Assembly: GCF_005405245.1 (NCBI RefSeq) | Contig: NZ_BJDR01000015.1 | Coordinates: forward strand, 1-45,211 | Length of the DNA stretch: 45,211 nt | Origin: Enterococcus nangangensis | GTDB taxonomy: Bacteria > Bacillota > Bacilli > Lactobacillales > Enterococcaceae | Direction of reading: 5' to 3' | In this document: positions 1 through 8,227 of the stretch, one piece after another | Layout: every line of letters begins with the position of its first letter | Position numbering within the stretch: the first letter of the stretch is position 1 | The notes under the pieces: generated by a model | What the model saw: the letters and a program-made list of their open reading frames with translations, nothing else | The model's database searches: none | What the model was told of the DNA's origin: nothing | Position numbers and translations under genes: made by a program

Positions 1-123
1 ATTTGTATAGAAAGTTTGAAAAACTTTTGAGACAAATGAGGGGCCACATTTTGGGACAATTTCCCTTTCGCTTGACATTAAAAAAAATCGTGCTTCGGCA
101 CTAAAAAATTTTTCACGATAAAA

Positions 124-159
124 AAAACGGGCAGTAGGTCGCAACCTACTGCCCGTTTT
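124..159 (-). terminator. Rho-independent terminator of the citrate transporter gene
   Basis: A perfect 16-bp stem (arms 124-139 and 144-159) with a 4-base loop. On the minus strand the arm ends in a run of T, so it fits the end of citH, whose stop lies 14 bases away. The first 120 bases of the window hold no gene; they contain only a small GTGC/GCAC hairpin and AT-rich sequence. Confidence 0.9.
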
Positions 160-172
160 AAAGATTGCTTGT

Positions 173-1522
173 TTAGTTTTGCGGAATGTATAAAGGTAAG
201 TGACCAAAGACCATGACGGTTACTACGAAGATGATGAAAACCACAATCGCATATTTAGCCGTTTCTCTTTGCCATTTACCCATATCTAAACCTGTTAAAC
301 GTAATAACAAGTAGATGAAGGCAACTAATGGGCTTAATAAGTGGAAGGCTTGACCCATAACAGAAGCTAAAGCCATTTGCATATTCGTGAAGCCGTATTG
401 TTTCCCAGCTTCAGCTAAGACTGGTAACACACCATAGTAAAATCCATCGTTAGATAAGAAGAAAGTCCCTGGTGCGGAAATCAAGGCGATAATTAAGCCC
501 CAGAAGCCGGCTAATTGTTTAGGAATAATTGTGGTGAAGCTTTGTGCTAAAGCGTCAGCCATTCCGGAACCTTGGAAAAAGCCCATGAAGACCCCAGCAG
601 CGAACACTAAGATAACCACTTGCACGGCGTCTCCACCGTTAGCCCCAATCCGAGCTGATTGATCTTTTAAGACTGGATAGTTGAAGATTAAAGCGATACA
701 AGTACCTACTAAGAATAAAAGCAGAGGAGGAACAGCGATGGCACTAATAAAGGAACTAGCAACTAACCAAGCGATTAAAACAATGGTTAAGACGCCATTA
801 AAGATAAAGTTCTTTGGCCGACGAATGGCTAAAGTATCAGGATCAACCACAGTGGTCATTTCATCAATTTCAGCGTCGGTTAATTCTTTAATTCCTAAAC
901 GAGCGCGTTCTTTTTTACCCATGCTACGGGCAACAACGAGGATAACGTAAAGGATGGAAATAATCATCCCTGGTAATAAGTAAGTTAAGATATCAGCATC
1001 AACATTCAACACACTCATAGCTCGGGCTGTTGGTCCGCCCCAAGGTAACAAGTTCATGATAGTATTTTGTAAAATAACCAAGACGGCTAAGTTCATGAGT
1101 TTCATGTCTAATTTTTTATAAATTGGAATAAAAGCAGAACAGCAAATTAAAGTCGTGGTGGTTCCATCACCGTTTAAAGAAACAGCAGCAGCAACAATGG
1201 CCGTAGCCATCAAAACTTTCATTGGATCCCCTTTAGCAAAGTGAATCATTTTATTAGTAATTGGATCGAATAAACCAGCATCTAACATGATGGAGAAGTA
1301 GAGAATCGCAAAGAGTAACATAATCCCGGTGTTCGCGGTGGTGGCAACACCATCTAAAACGAAATCTCCAATATTCCCTTTGGCGGAAACGCCGAACAGC
1401 ATGGCAATAATGGTAAAGACCATTGGAATAATAACTAAAGCTGTTAGTGGTGACATTTTCTTTTTCATGATGACAAACATGAAGACGATAATCATCAAGT
1501 AAGATAAAATAGTAAGTAACAT
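173..1522 (-). CDS. citH: Citrate transporter, CitMHS family
   Basis: A 449-residue integral membrane protein with about a dozen hydrophobic segments. It resembles the CitMHS family, which takes up citrate complexed with a divalent metal together with protons. Seen: a hydrophobic N-terminus with no cleavable signal, the loop residues NGDGTTTT near residue 117, and a C-terminal repeat-like half. The start is supported by an AAGGAAGG ribosome site just upstream. It is transcribed away from the oad/cit operon across a 370-base intergenic region, the arrangement known for Enterococcus faecalis citH. It should supply citrate to the lyase encoded next door. The metal preference cannot be read from the sequence. 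Confidence 0.85.
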   Translation of the reverse strand: MLLTILSYLMIIVFMFVIMKKKMSPLTALVIIPMVFTIIAMLFGVSAKGNIGDFVLDGVATTANTGIMLLFAILYFSIMLDAGLFDPITNKMIHFAKGDPMKVLMATAIVAAAVSLNGDGTTTTLICCSAFIPIYKKLDMKLMNLAVLVILQNTIMNLLPWGGPTARAMSVLNVDADILTYLLPGMIISILYVILVVARSMGKKERARLGIKELTDAEIDEMTTVVDPDTLAIRRPKNFIFNGVLTIVLIAWLVASSFISAIAVPPLLLFLVGTCIALIFNYPVLKDQSARIGANGGDAVQVVILVFAAGVFMGFFQGSGMADALAQSFTTIIPKQLAGFWGLIIALISAPGTFFLSNDGFYYGVLPVLAEAGKQYGFTNMQMALASVMGQAFHLLSPLVAFIYLLLRLTGLDMGKWQRETAKYAIVVFIIFVVTVMVFGHLPLYIPQN

Positions 1523-1898
1523 AAAGGCCTTCCTTTCTTGTTTAAAAGAATTTTTTTTGACGTTACTGCCCCAGAAAAAAAAATTGCTGCTAATATTTTT
1601 TGTCAGGTAGCGGTATCGCTTTCAATGGTAGAATAGCTAATTCTCGTAACTTTGACTATTCCTTTTGGGCATTAAGAACAACAAAAAAACATTAAAATTT
1701 AGCAATTGTTAATAAATTGTGAATAATTTATAAGCAAATTATTTAATTGGCGAGATTGCACTTTTTCAAAAAAATAATCTTTTTTTCAAGAAGTTCAAAA
1801 ATAAAAAAAGAACAATTTAAAAACTTTTTTATTGTTAAAAAAATTTGAAAGGACTTTATAATAGAGTTGACAATAAAAATAAAGAAAGGAGCAGACTC
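1523..1898. promoter_or_regulatory. Divergent citH / oadH control region
   Basis: 376 bases without a gene. A TATAAT box at 1857-1862 precedes oadH, but the best -35 (TTGTTA, 1832-1837) is 19 bases away, a poor spacing that would fit an activator-dependent promoter. A weak cre-like site lies at 1611-1624 (CGCTTTCA half is good, the other half poor). The 1690-1850 stretch is very AT-rich. In E. faecalis the GntR-type activator CitO binds this intergenic region; no citO is present in the window, so its operator here is inference. Confidence 0.5.
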
Positions 1899-2234
1899 TT
1901 GGGTATTTTTAGTAGATTTTTCAAGAAAGCTGACCATAAGGAAGAAGTCACCAGTCCGTCGGTGGAAGTCACGGCTAGTGCCGCACCGGCAGAAAAAGAC
2001 TGGGCTGAACTTGCTGGCTTTATCGCCGCTGACCCGGAAGAATACCGCCTGGTTAGTGTCATTGCTACAGCTGTTGCAGCCGGGGATCATCCTGACAGTC
2101 AATTCGTAGTGAAAAAGATTTTAAAACGCAACCCAGAAGCAAAAACAGTGGCCATTATCGCTGCTAGCTTGGCTAGCGAAGTTGCTGAAGACAACCAACT
2201 TGTAGTGAAAAGAATTTTAAAAAAAATCAATTAA
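1899..2234 (+). CDS. oadH: Oxaloacetate decarboxylase, small accessory subunit (OadH-like)
   Basis: A 111-residue protein. I choose the TTG at 1899 because AAAGGAG lies at 1885-1891; the upstream ATG at 1845 overlaps the promoter and has no ribosome site. The N-terminus is short and basic (GIFSRFFKKADHK), followed by an Ala/Pro/Glu-rich stretch and two similar segments that each end in VVKRILKK or VVKKILKR, a small internal repeat. By position as the first gene of the operon, 13 bases before oadD, it matches OadH, reported as an additional subunit of the E. faecalis Oad complex. No catalytic motif is visible; a role in assembly of OadA with the membrane part is inference. Confidence 0.65.
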   Translation: MGIFSRFFKKADHKEEVTSPSVEVTASAAPAEKDWAELAGFIAADPEEYRLVSVIATAVAAGDHPDSQFVVKKILKRNPEAKTVAIIAASLASEVAEDNQLVVKRILKKIN

Positions 2235-2247
2235 TGGAGGACTTCTC

Positions 2248-2652
2248 ATGTTACGTAAATTCAAAATTAGCATTGACGGTCAAGAATATTTAGTGGAGAT
2301 GGAAGAAATTGGCGGCGTTCCCCAAGCACCCGTCACCCCTCAAGCACCAGTAGCTGCCGCACCGGTGGCTGCCCCAACACCAGCTCCTGCGGCTCCTGCC
2401 GAAACGCCAGCTGCACCAGTGGCTTCAGCTCCTGCCGGTAGTGATGCTTTAACTGCCCCAATGCCCGGGACTATTTTAAAAATCCTCGTGAACCCCGGGG
2501 ATGCCGTGAAGAAAAACCAACCGGTGATGATTTTAGAAGCCATGAAGATGGAAAACGAAATCGTTGCGCCAACAGACGGTACCGTAGTGGGCATTCACGT
2601 TGACAAAGGAGCCATGGTGAACCCAGGGGATCCTTTAATTACTATTCAATAA
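2248..2652 (+). CDS. oadD: Biotin carrier subunit of oxaloacetate decarboxylase
   Basis: A 134-residue biotin acceptor protein. The C-terminal biotinyl domain (about residues 65-134) carries the canonical EAMKMEN motif, so Lys100 is the expected biotinylation site, 34 residues from the C-terminus as usual. A flexible Ala/Pro-rich linker (about residues 25-65) separates it from a short N-terminal segment beginning MLRKFKISIDGQEY. The biotin carries CO2 from OadA, which transfers it from oxaloacetate, to the membrane subunit OadB. The carrier is a separate polypeptide because the OadA here lacks a biotin domain. Start supported by GGAGG at 2236-2240. Biotin attachment would need a BirA encoded elsewhere. 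Confidence 0.9.
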   Translation: MLRKFKISIDGQEYLVEMEEIGGVPQAPVTPQAPVAAAPVAAPTPAPAAPAETPAAPVASAPAGSDALTAPMPGTILKILVNPGDAVKKNQPVMILEAMKMENEIVAPTDGTVVGIHVDKGAMVNPGDPLITIQ

Positions 2653-2671
2653 AGAAAAGGAAGTGCATGGA

Positions 2672-3787
2672 TTGGATACTTTAGTACAAGGTGTTATTGG
2701 TTTAGGTGAAGAACCAGGCCGCATCGTCATGATGGTCATTGGTTGCGTCTTAATGTATTTAGGAATTAAAAAGGAATATGAACCAACTTTATTAGTACCC
2801 ATGGGGCTAGGAACGATTTTAGTGAACTTCCCAAATTCCGGCGTGTTATCAGCCGGGGGTGAAGCGGGTCCTTTCCAAGTGTTGTTTGATGCCGGGATTA
2901 CGACTGAGTTATTCCCATTACTTTTATTCATCGGGATTGGGGCCATGATTGACTTTGGTCCGCTATTACAAAATCCTTTCTTACTATTGTTTGGGGCGGC
3001 CGCGCAGTTTGGGATTTTCTTTACGATTATCGCCGCTGTCTTACTAGGCTTTGATTTAAATGATGCGGCTTCTATTGGGATTATCGGAGCGGCTGATGGT
3101 CCAACGTCCATCTTTGTGGCCAACACCTTAAATTCCAAATACATGGGGGCTATCATGGTGGCGGCATACTCTTATATGGCGTTAGTGCCGATTATTCAGC
3201 CACCAGCAATTCGCATGGTAACTACGAAACACGAACGGAAAATTCGCATGAATTACCGAGCTGGGGAAGTTTCCCAAACAGCAAAAATTTTATTTCCAAT
3301 TGTCATTTCAGTTGTAGCTGGTTTAATTGCCCCTGTTTCCTTACCGTTAGTTGGTTTCTTAATGTTTGGGAACTTATTACGGGAATGTGGTGTGTTAGAC
3401 CGTTTATCTGTAACAGCGCAAAATGAATTAGTCAACATCATTAGTATTTTACTAGGAATTTCTATTTCCGTCCGGATGCAAGCCAACGAATTTTTACAAT
3501 TAGATACTTTAATGGTTATCGGTCTTGGTTTAGTGGCCTTTGTGATGGACTCTGTGGGTGGCGTCTTGTTTGCGAAATTCTTAAATCTTTTCCGCAAAGA
3601 AAAAATCAACCCAATGATTGGGGCGGCCGGTATTTCTGCTTTCCCAATGTCTAGTCGGGTTATTCAAAAAATGGCCACTGAAGAAGATCCGCAAAACTTT
3701 ATCTTGATGCATGCCGCTGGCGCTAACGTCGCGGGTCAAATTGCTTCAGTTATCGCTGGGGGCTTATTGCTTTCCTTCTTAGCGTAA
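2672..3787 (+). CDS. oadB: Sodium-pumping oxaloacetate decarboxylase, beta subunit
   Basis: A multi-spanning membrane protein that decarboxylates carboxybiotin and, in the family, couples this to sodium export. The signature GAADGPTSIF is present; its Asp (about residue 142) corresponds to the essential sodium-site Asp of the Klebsiella subunit. About 371 residues, shorter than the Klebsiella protein (over 400) but typical of Gram-positive forms. Start: the first possible codon is GTG at 2663, but it touches the AAAAGGAA ribosome site, so the TTG at 2672 (spacing about 9) is more likely. Whether this enzyme really pumps sodium in this organism is not shown by sequence alone. Confidence 0.88.
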   Translation: MDTLVQGVIGLGEEPGRIVMMVIGCVLMYLGIKKEYEPTLLVPMGLGTILVNFPNSGVLSAGGEAGPFQVLFDAGITTELFPLLLFIGIGAMIDFGPLLQNPFLLLFGAAAQFGIFFTIIAAVLLGFDLNDAASIGIIGAADGPTSIFVANTLNSKYMGAIMVAAYSYMALVPIIQPPAIRMVTTKHERKIRMNYRAGEVSQTAKILFPIVISVVAGLIAPVSLPLVGFLMFGNLLRECGVLDRLSVTAQNELVNIISILLGISISVRMQANEFLQLDTLMVIGLGLVAFVMDSVGGVLFAKFLNLFRKEKINPMIGAAGISAFPMSSRVIQKMATEEDPQNFILMHAAGANVAGQIASVIAGGLLLSFLA

Positions 3788-3821
3788 TGAAAGTCTAGAT
3801 AAAATCAAAGGAGGAACCACA

Positions 3822-3956
3822 ATGTCAGAAGACTTACTCACAGCTTTTCGATTATTACTCTTTGGTTGGGGTGGCGTATTCCTAGTTTTAGGAATTATCT
3901 ACATCACTTCCATGTTACTAACGAAGTTTTTCCCGGCGCATAAAGCGCAAAAGTAG
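3822..3956 (+). CDS. Small single-span protein, OadG (gamma subunit)-like
   Basis: A 44-residue ORF with a strong ribosome site (AAAGGAGG, 3808-3815). A short acidic N-terminus is followed by one hydrophobic span (about residues 10-34, including GWGGVFLVLGIIYI) and a short basic tail. This is the layout of the N-terminal part of OadG, the gamma subunit that anchors the Oad complex, but without OadG's Pro-rich linker and zinc-binding tail. It sits between oadB and citC with its stop about 10 bases before the citC start. In E. faecalis a small gene occupies this position. Missed by many gene callers because of its length. Confidence 0.65.
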   Translation: MSEDLLTAFRLLLFGWGGVFLVLGIIYITSMLLTKFFPAHKAQK

Positions 3957-3965
3957 GTGAATCCT

Positions 3966-4961
3966 ATGTATCCTTTAAAAAGATTATGGTTGGACAAAGA
4001 CGCCGCGATGCGGGCCAAATGGTCAGAGCTTTTGCAACAAGGTGGTTTAAGTGCCAATGAAACCGTCGATTATACGGTGGGGATTTTTCATGAGGACACC
4101 TTGATTGCCACGGGCTCACTTTTAGGAAACATCATTAAATGTGTCATTGTCTGTCAAAAGTATCAGCAAGAAAACTTATTAACGCAAGTGATGACCGCTT
4201 TACAAGAACGTTTGCGGGAAGAAAACCAATTGCATAGCTTCGTTTATACGAAACCGAAAAATGAAATTTTCTTCCAGTCTTTGGGTTTTAAGAAAATTGT
4301 CGCCACCCAAAATGTGTTGTTTATGGAACAAGGAAGTCCGGACTTTAAGAGCTATCTAGAAAAGTTACAGGCTCTGCGTCAATCAGGGGCAAATGCAGCC
4401 ATCGTCATGAATGCTAACCCTTTTACCAAAGGGCACCGCTACTTGGTGGAAACGGCCGCTGCGGAAAATAATCACGTCTACGTCTTTGTTTTATCCGAAG
4501 ATCGTTCCTTATTTTCCACGGAAGATCGGGTGGCGATGGTGAAAGCTGGCGTGGCTGACCTGGCCAACGTTACCGTTTTAGAAACAGCCGATTACCTAGT
4601 TTCTAGCTCTACTTTTCCCGATTACTTTTTAAAGGAACACGCCGATTTAGCCAAAGCCAAGGAGCAAGCCACTTTGGATGCGACTTTGTTTAAAGAAAAA
4701 ATTGTGCCGGTGTTAAATATTACTCGTCGCTACGTGGGGAGTGAGCCTCTTTCACCAGTAACGGAAGTCTATAACCAGGCCATGGCGGCAGTTTTTCAAG
4801 GGTCGCCAGTTTTAAAAATCCTACCGCGGAAAGAAATCAACGGGGGAGTCATTAGTGCAACAAAAGTTCGCCAAGCAATGAAAGAAGAGAATCTCGAGCT
4901 TTTACAAAGCTTATTGCCACCGACAACTTTTGATTATATGAAGAATCAAAATAAAATTTAG
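3966..4961 (+). CDS. citC: [Citrate (pro-3S)-lyase] ligase
   Basis: Acetylates the prosthetic group of the CitD acyl carrier protein with acetate and ATP, switching citrate lyase on. 331 residues from the ATG at 3966, which has GGTGA just upstream; a GTG at 3957 directly after the previous stop is possible but less well placed. The N-terminal third looks like a GNAT acyltransferase fold ([15 protein letters not shown]). The C-terminal part is a nucleotidyltransferase: [12 protein letters not shown] holds the GHxxL-type nucleotide site and ISATKVRQ near the end is the ISxTKxR motif. Operon with citD 11 bases downstream. Confidence 0.95.
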   Translation: MYPLKRLWLDKDAAMRAKWSELLQQGGLSANETVDYTVGIFHEDTLIATGSLLGNIIKCVIVCQKYQQENLLTQVMTALQERLREENQLHSFVYTKPKNEIFFQSLGFKKIVATQNVLFMEQGSPDFKSYLEKLQALRQSGANAAIVMNANPFTKGHRYLVETAAAENNHVYVFVLSEDRSLFSTEDRVAMVKAGVADLANVTVLETADYLVSSSTFPDYFLKEHADLAKAKEQATLDATLFKEKIVPVLNITRRYVGSEPLSPVTEVYNQAMAAVFQGSPVLKILPRKEINGGVISATKVRQAMKEENLELLQSLLPPTTFDYMKNQNKI

Positions 4962-4972
4962 AGGTGAAGAAA

Positions 4973-5281
4973 GTGGAAATTAAACAAACTGCCGTCGCTG
5001 GAACAGTTGAATCTAGCGATATCATGATTACCATTGAACCAAATTCCCAAGAAGAAATTGCCATTTCTTTAGATAGTAGCGTGGAAAAACAATACGGTCC
5101 GCAAATTCGGGCCTTGATTACCGCAACTTTAACCAAATTAGGATTGAAAGCTGTTAAAGTTACGGCTGTCGATAAAGGTGCTTTAGATTGCACCATTCAA
5201 GCCCGCACGATTACGGCTGCTTACCGCGCTTGCGGCCAAGAAGCTTTTGCTTGGAAGGAGATTGACTCATGGAACGCTTAA
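4973..5281 (+). CDS. citD: Citrate lyase acyl carrier protein (gamma subunit)
   Basis: A 102-residue acyl carrier that bears the phosphoribosyl-dephospho-CoA group of citrate lyase. The GTG at 4973 gives the N-terminus [16 protein letters not shown], which aligns without gaps with the known family start and puts the modified serine at Ser14, as in Klebsiella; GAGGTG at 4961-4966 is the ribosome site. An upstream GTG at 4964 would place the start on that site. The segment VDKGALDC near the C-terminus is also typical. Overlaps citE by 13 bases, so the two are likely translated in a coupled way. Confidence 0.95.
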   Translation: MEIKQTAVAGTVESSDIMITIEPNSQEEIAISLDSSVEKQYGPQIRALITATLTKLGLKAVKVTAVDKGALDCTIQARTITAAYRACGQEAFAWKEIDSWNA

Positions 5282-6156
5282 GAAGAACAATGATGTTTGT
5301 ACCAGGTGCTAATGCTGCTATGTTACGGGATGCTACCTTGTACGGCGCTGACTCCATTATGTTTGATTTAGAAGATGCTGTATCGTTAAAAGAAAAAGAT
5401 TCCGCCCGCGCTTTAGTTCATTTTGCTTTACGGACTTTTGATTACAGCTCAGTAGAAACCGTGGTCCGCATTAATGCTTTAGAAGCTGGTGGCGCACAAG
5501 ATGTTGAAGCCATGGTTTTAGCTGGCGTAAACGTGATTCGTTTACCAAAAACGGAAACGGCTCAAGATATTGTCGACGTGGATGAAGTGATTACTAAAGT
5601 TGAAAAAGAAAACAATATTCCAGTGGGCACCACCCATATGATGGCGGCGATTGAATCAGCTGTCGGCGTTTTAAATGCCCGGGATATTGCTACGGCTTCT
5701 GACCGCTTAATCGGGATTGCTTTAGGAGCTGAAGATTACGTTACTAACATGAAAACCCGTCGTTTCCCTGACGGCCAAGAATTATTCTTTGCTCGTAGTA
5801 TGATTTTACACGCTGCTCGGGCTGCTGGCATTGCCGCTATTGATACGGTCTACTCTGATGTAAATAATCCAGAAGGCTTTAAAGCTGAAGTTACCATGAT
5901 TAAACAATTAGGCTTTGACGGTAAATCCGTGATTAATCCGCGCCAAATTCCTTTAGTAAATGCAATTTATGCGCCAACAGAAAAAGAAATTCAAAACGCT
6001 AAAGAAGTTATTTGGGCAATTCGGGAAGCCGAAGCAAAAGGTTCCGGCGTGATTTCCTTAAAAGGAAAAATGGTGGATAAACCAATTGTGGAACGGGCAG
6101 AACGGGTGATTGCTTTAGCTAAAGCTGCCAAATTAATCACAGAGGAGGATTTGTAA
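5269..6156 (+). CDS. citE: Citrate lyase beta subunit (citryl-ACP lyase)
   Basis: Cleaves citryl-ACP to acetyl-ACP and oxaloacetate. 295 residues, the usual length, with the HpcH/HpaI TIM-barrel fold. Visible family motifs are [11 protein letters not shown] at the N-terminus, IMFDLEDAV (residues about 30-38, metal-site acid residues), VVRINAL, and [10 protein letters not shown] in the middle. The start ATG at 5269 lies inside the end of citD with GGAG upstream. Only two bases separate it from citF. Confidence 0.96.
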   Translation: MERLRRTMMFVPGANAAMLRDATLYGADSIMFDLEDAVSLKEKDSARALVHFALRTFDYSSVETVVRINALEAGGAQDVEAMVLAGVNVIRLPKTETAQDIVDVDEVITKVEKENNIPVGTTHMMAAIESAVGVLNARDIATASDRLIGIALGAEDYVTNMKTRRFPDGQELFFARSMILHAARAAGIAAIDTVYSDVNNPEGFKAEVTMIKQLGFDGKSVINPRQIPLVNAIYAPTEKEIQNAKEVIWAIREAEAKGSGVISLKGKMVDKPIVERAERVIALAKAAKLITEEDL

Positions 6157-6158
6157 TC

Positions 6159-7691
6159 ATGGTCTTAAACAAAGTAGGTAGAGAAATTCCCCAAACATAC
6201 GCTGATGAATATGGCGTTTATGAAGGCGAATTAGCACATATTAAAGATTATCAAGAAGCTAGTCGGAAAGTTCACCCTGTGAAACCGCAAGATTCTAAAT
6301 TATTAAACAGCATTCATGATGCTATTGTGAAAACCGGCTTAAAAGACGGCATGACCATTTCCTTCCACCATCATTTCCGTGAAGGTGACTTTGTCATGAA
6401 CATGGTCTTAGCAGAAATTGCGAAAATGGGGATTAAAAATATTTCCATTGCCCCAAGTTCTATCGCTAACGTTCATGAACCGATTATTGATTACATCAAA
6501 CAAGGCGTGATTACTAACATCACTTCTTCTGGTTTACGGGATAAAGTCGGTGCCGCTATTTCTGAAGGCATTATGGAAAATCCCGTGGTGATTCGTTCTC
6601 ATGGTGGCCGCGCGCGGGCCATTGCTGCTGGCGACATTCACATTGACGTGGCTTTCTTAGGCGCCCCAAGTGCTGATGAATACGGTAACTCCAATGGGGT
6701 TGTGGGTAACGCCACTTGTGGTTCTTTAGGTTATGCCATGATTGATGCTAAATATGCTGATCAAGTAGTCATTATTACGGACCACTTAGTACCATTCCCT
6801 AACACACCAATTTCTATTCCGCAAACAGATGTCGATTATGTAGTAACTGTTGATGCCATTGGTGACCCAAATGGGATTGCCAAAGGAGCAACCCGTTTCA
6901 CTAAAAATCCGAAAGAATTAGTGATCGCTGAATATGCAGCCAAAGTGATTACTGCTTCTCCTTACTACAAAGAAGGCTTCTCTTTCCAAACAGGGACGGG
7001 TGGCGCTTCCTTAGCTGTTTCTCGTTTCTTAAGAGAATCCATGATTAAAGATGGCATTAAAGCCAACTTCGCTCTTGGCGGGATTACCAACGCTATGGTG
7101 GAATTGTTAGAAGAAGGTCTCGTAGAAAAATTATTAGACGTGCAAGACTTTGACCATCCTTCCGCTATTTCTTTAGGGGAAAATAAAAACCACTATGAAA
7201 TTGACGCCAACATGTACGCTTCACCATTAAGCAAAGGTTCAGCTATTAACCAATTGGATATCGCAATCTTGTCTGCCCTAGAAATCGACACTGACTACAA
7301 CGTCAATGTCATTACCGGTTCTGATGGCGTGATTCGGGGCGCTTCTGGTGGTCACTCTGACACAAGTTTTGCCTGCAAGATGTCCATGGTGATTGCGCCT
7401 CTTGTTCGTGGTCGGATTGCCACTGTTGTGGAACAAGTCAATACCGTGGTTACACCAGGGACTAGTGTGGATGTGGTAGTTACTGAACTTGGGGTAGCCA
7501 TCAACCCGAACCGTCCTGATTTAGTGGAAGCCTTCAAGAAATTAGACGTGCCACAATTTACCATTGAAGAATTAAAAGAAAAAGCTTACAGCATCGTTGG
7601 TCGGCCAAATCCAATTCAATACGGCGATAAAGTTGTCGCTTTAATTGAATACCGTGATGGCTCCATTATTGACGTTGTTAAAAATGTCTAA
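6159..7691 (+). CDS. citF: Citrate lyase alpha subunit (citrate:acetyl-ACP transferase)
   Basis: Exchanges acetyl for citryl on the CitD acyl carrier, releasing acetate. 510 residues, the normal family length, related to CoA transferases. Typical stretches seen: FHHHFREGDFVMN near residue 70, SSGLRDKVGAAISEG, VIRSHGGRARAIAAGDI, and GSDGVIRGASGGHSDT near residue 385. No truncation or frameshift. A GAGGAGG ribosome site sits in the end of citE. The 3' end overlaps citX by 8 bases. Confidence 0.97.
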   Translation: MVLNKVGREIPQTYADEYGVYEGELAHIKDYQEASRKVHPVKPQDSKLLNSIHDAIVKTGLKDGMTISFHHHFREGDFVMNMVLAEIAKMGIKNISIAPSSIANVHEPIIDYIKQGVITNITSSGLRDKVGAAISEGIMENPVVIRSHGGRARAIAAGDIHIDVAFLGAPSADEYGNSNGVVGNATCGSLGYAMIDAKYADQVVIITDHLVPFPNTPISIPQTDVDYVVTVDAIGDPNGIAKGATRFTKNPKELVIAEYAAKVITASPYYKEGFSFQTGTGGASLAVSRFLRESMIKDGIKANFALGGITNAMVELLEEGLVEKLLDVQDFDHPSAISLGENKNHYEIDANMYASPLSKGSAINQLDIAILSALEIDTDYNVNVITGSDGVIRGASGGHSDTSFACKMSMVIAPLVRGRIATVVEQVNTVVTPGTSVDVVVTELGVAINPNRPDLVEAFKKLDVPQFTIEELKEKAYSIVGRPNPIQYGDKVVALIEYRDGSIIDVVKNV

Positions 7692-8226
7692 GGATGTTTT
7701 CCAAGGCACCCCGGTAAATTTAAGTGACATGATGATGGCCCGGGAGAACCGTAGTGCTAAACAGCTGGCGTTACTAACGACAGCGGCTCCTGGCGCTAGT
7801 CTCCTGTGTGCCACCATGAATATTCCTGGTGCAATTAAAAATTCTCCTGTTTTAACCGAAGTCTTTTTCTCTTTGTTGCGGGAAGTCTTTCGCAACTTAG
7901 GGGAAGACGTCTTGGTGCGGAAAGAAATTTTAGCGAAAAAGACGGGATCAGAATGTTTTGCCGTTTTAAATTTAGATCCGGTAACTTTAAAAGAAAAAAT
8001 GATTGCCATTGAGAGCAACCATCCTTACGGGCGGCTCTTTGATTTAGATGTTTTATTTTTAAAAGATGGTCAAGTGACGGGGCTAAGTCGTACTGCGATT
8101 GGCTTTGCTCCCCGGCGCTGCCTGATTTGTGAGGAAGACGCGAAAGTTTGCGGTCGTGCCCGCCGACATTCCGTTTTAGAAATGCAAGGAAAAATTGCAG
8201 AAATAATTAATAAAGGAAAAAACTAA
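7684..8226 (+). CDS. citX: Apo-citrate lyase phosphoribosyl-dephospho-CoA transferase
   Basis: Transfers the triphosphoribosyl-dephospho-CoA precursor to Ser14 of CitD. 180 residues from the ATG at 7684, inside the last codons of citF; TCTAAGGATG-type coupling rather than a separate ribosome site is likely. Family features are GRLFDLDVL (residues about 117-125) and the Cys-containing RRCLICEEDAKVCGRARRHS segment near the C-terminus. The precursor is made by CitG, which is not in the operon or the window, so it must be encoded elsewhere. oadA starts two bases downstream. Confidence 0.92.
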   Translation: MSKDVFQGTPVNLSDMMMARENRSAKQLALLTTAAPGASLLCATMNIPGAIKNSPVLTEVFFSLLREVFRNLGEDVLVRKEILAKKTGSECFAVLNLDPVTLKEKMIAIESNHPYGRLFDLDVLFLKDGQVTGLSRTAIGFAPRRCLICEEDAKVCGRARRHSVLEMQGKIAEIINKGKN

Positions 8227-8227
8227 C

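Noticed and set aside
1-123. Possible end of another gene at the left edge
   Set aside because: No open frame with coding character; only AT-rich sequence and a short hairpin.
1845-1898. Upstream ATG extension of oadH
   Set aside because: It overlaps the -10 region and lacks a ribosome site; the TTG at 1899 has a strong one.
2340-2594. Minus-strand ORF opposite oadD
   Set aside because: Gly/Ala repeat is the shadow of the Ala/Pro linker of oadD.
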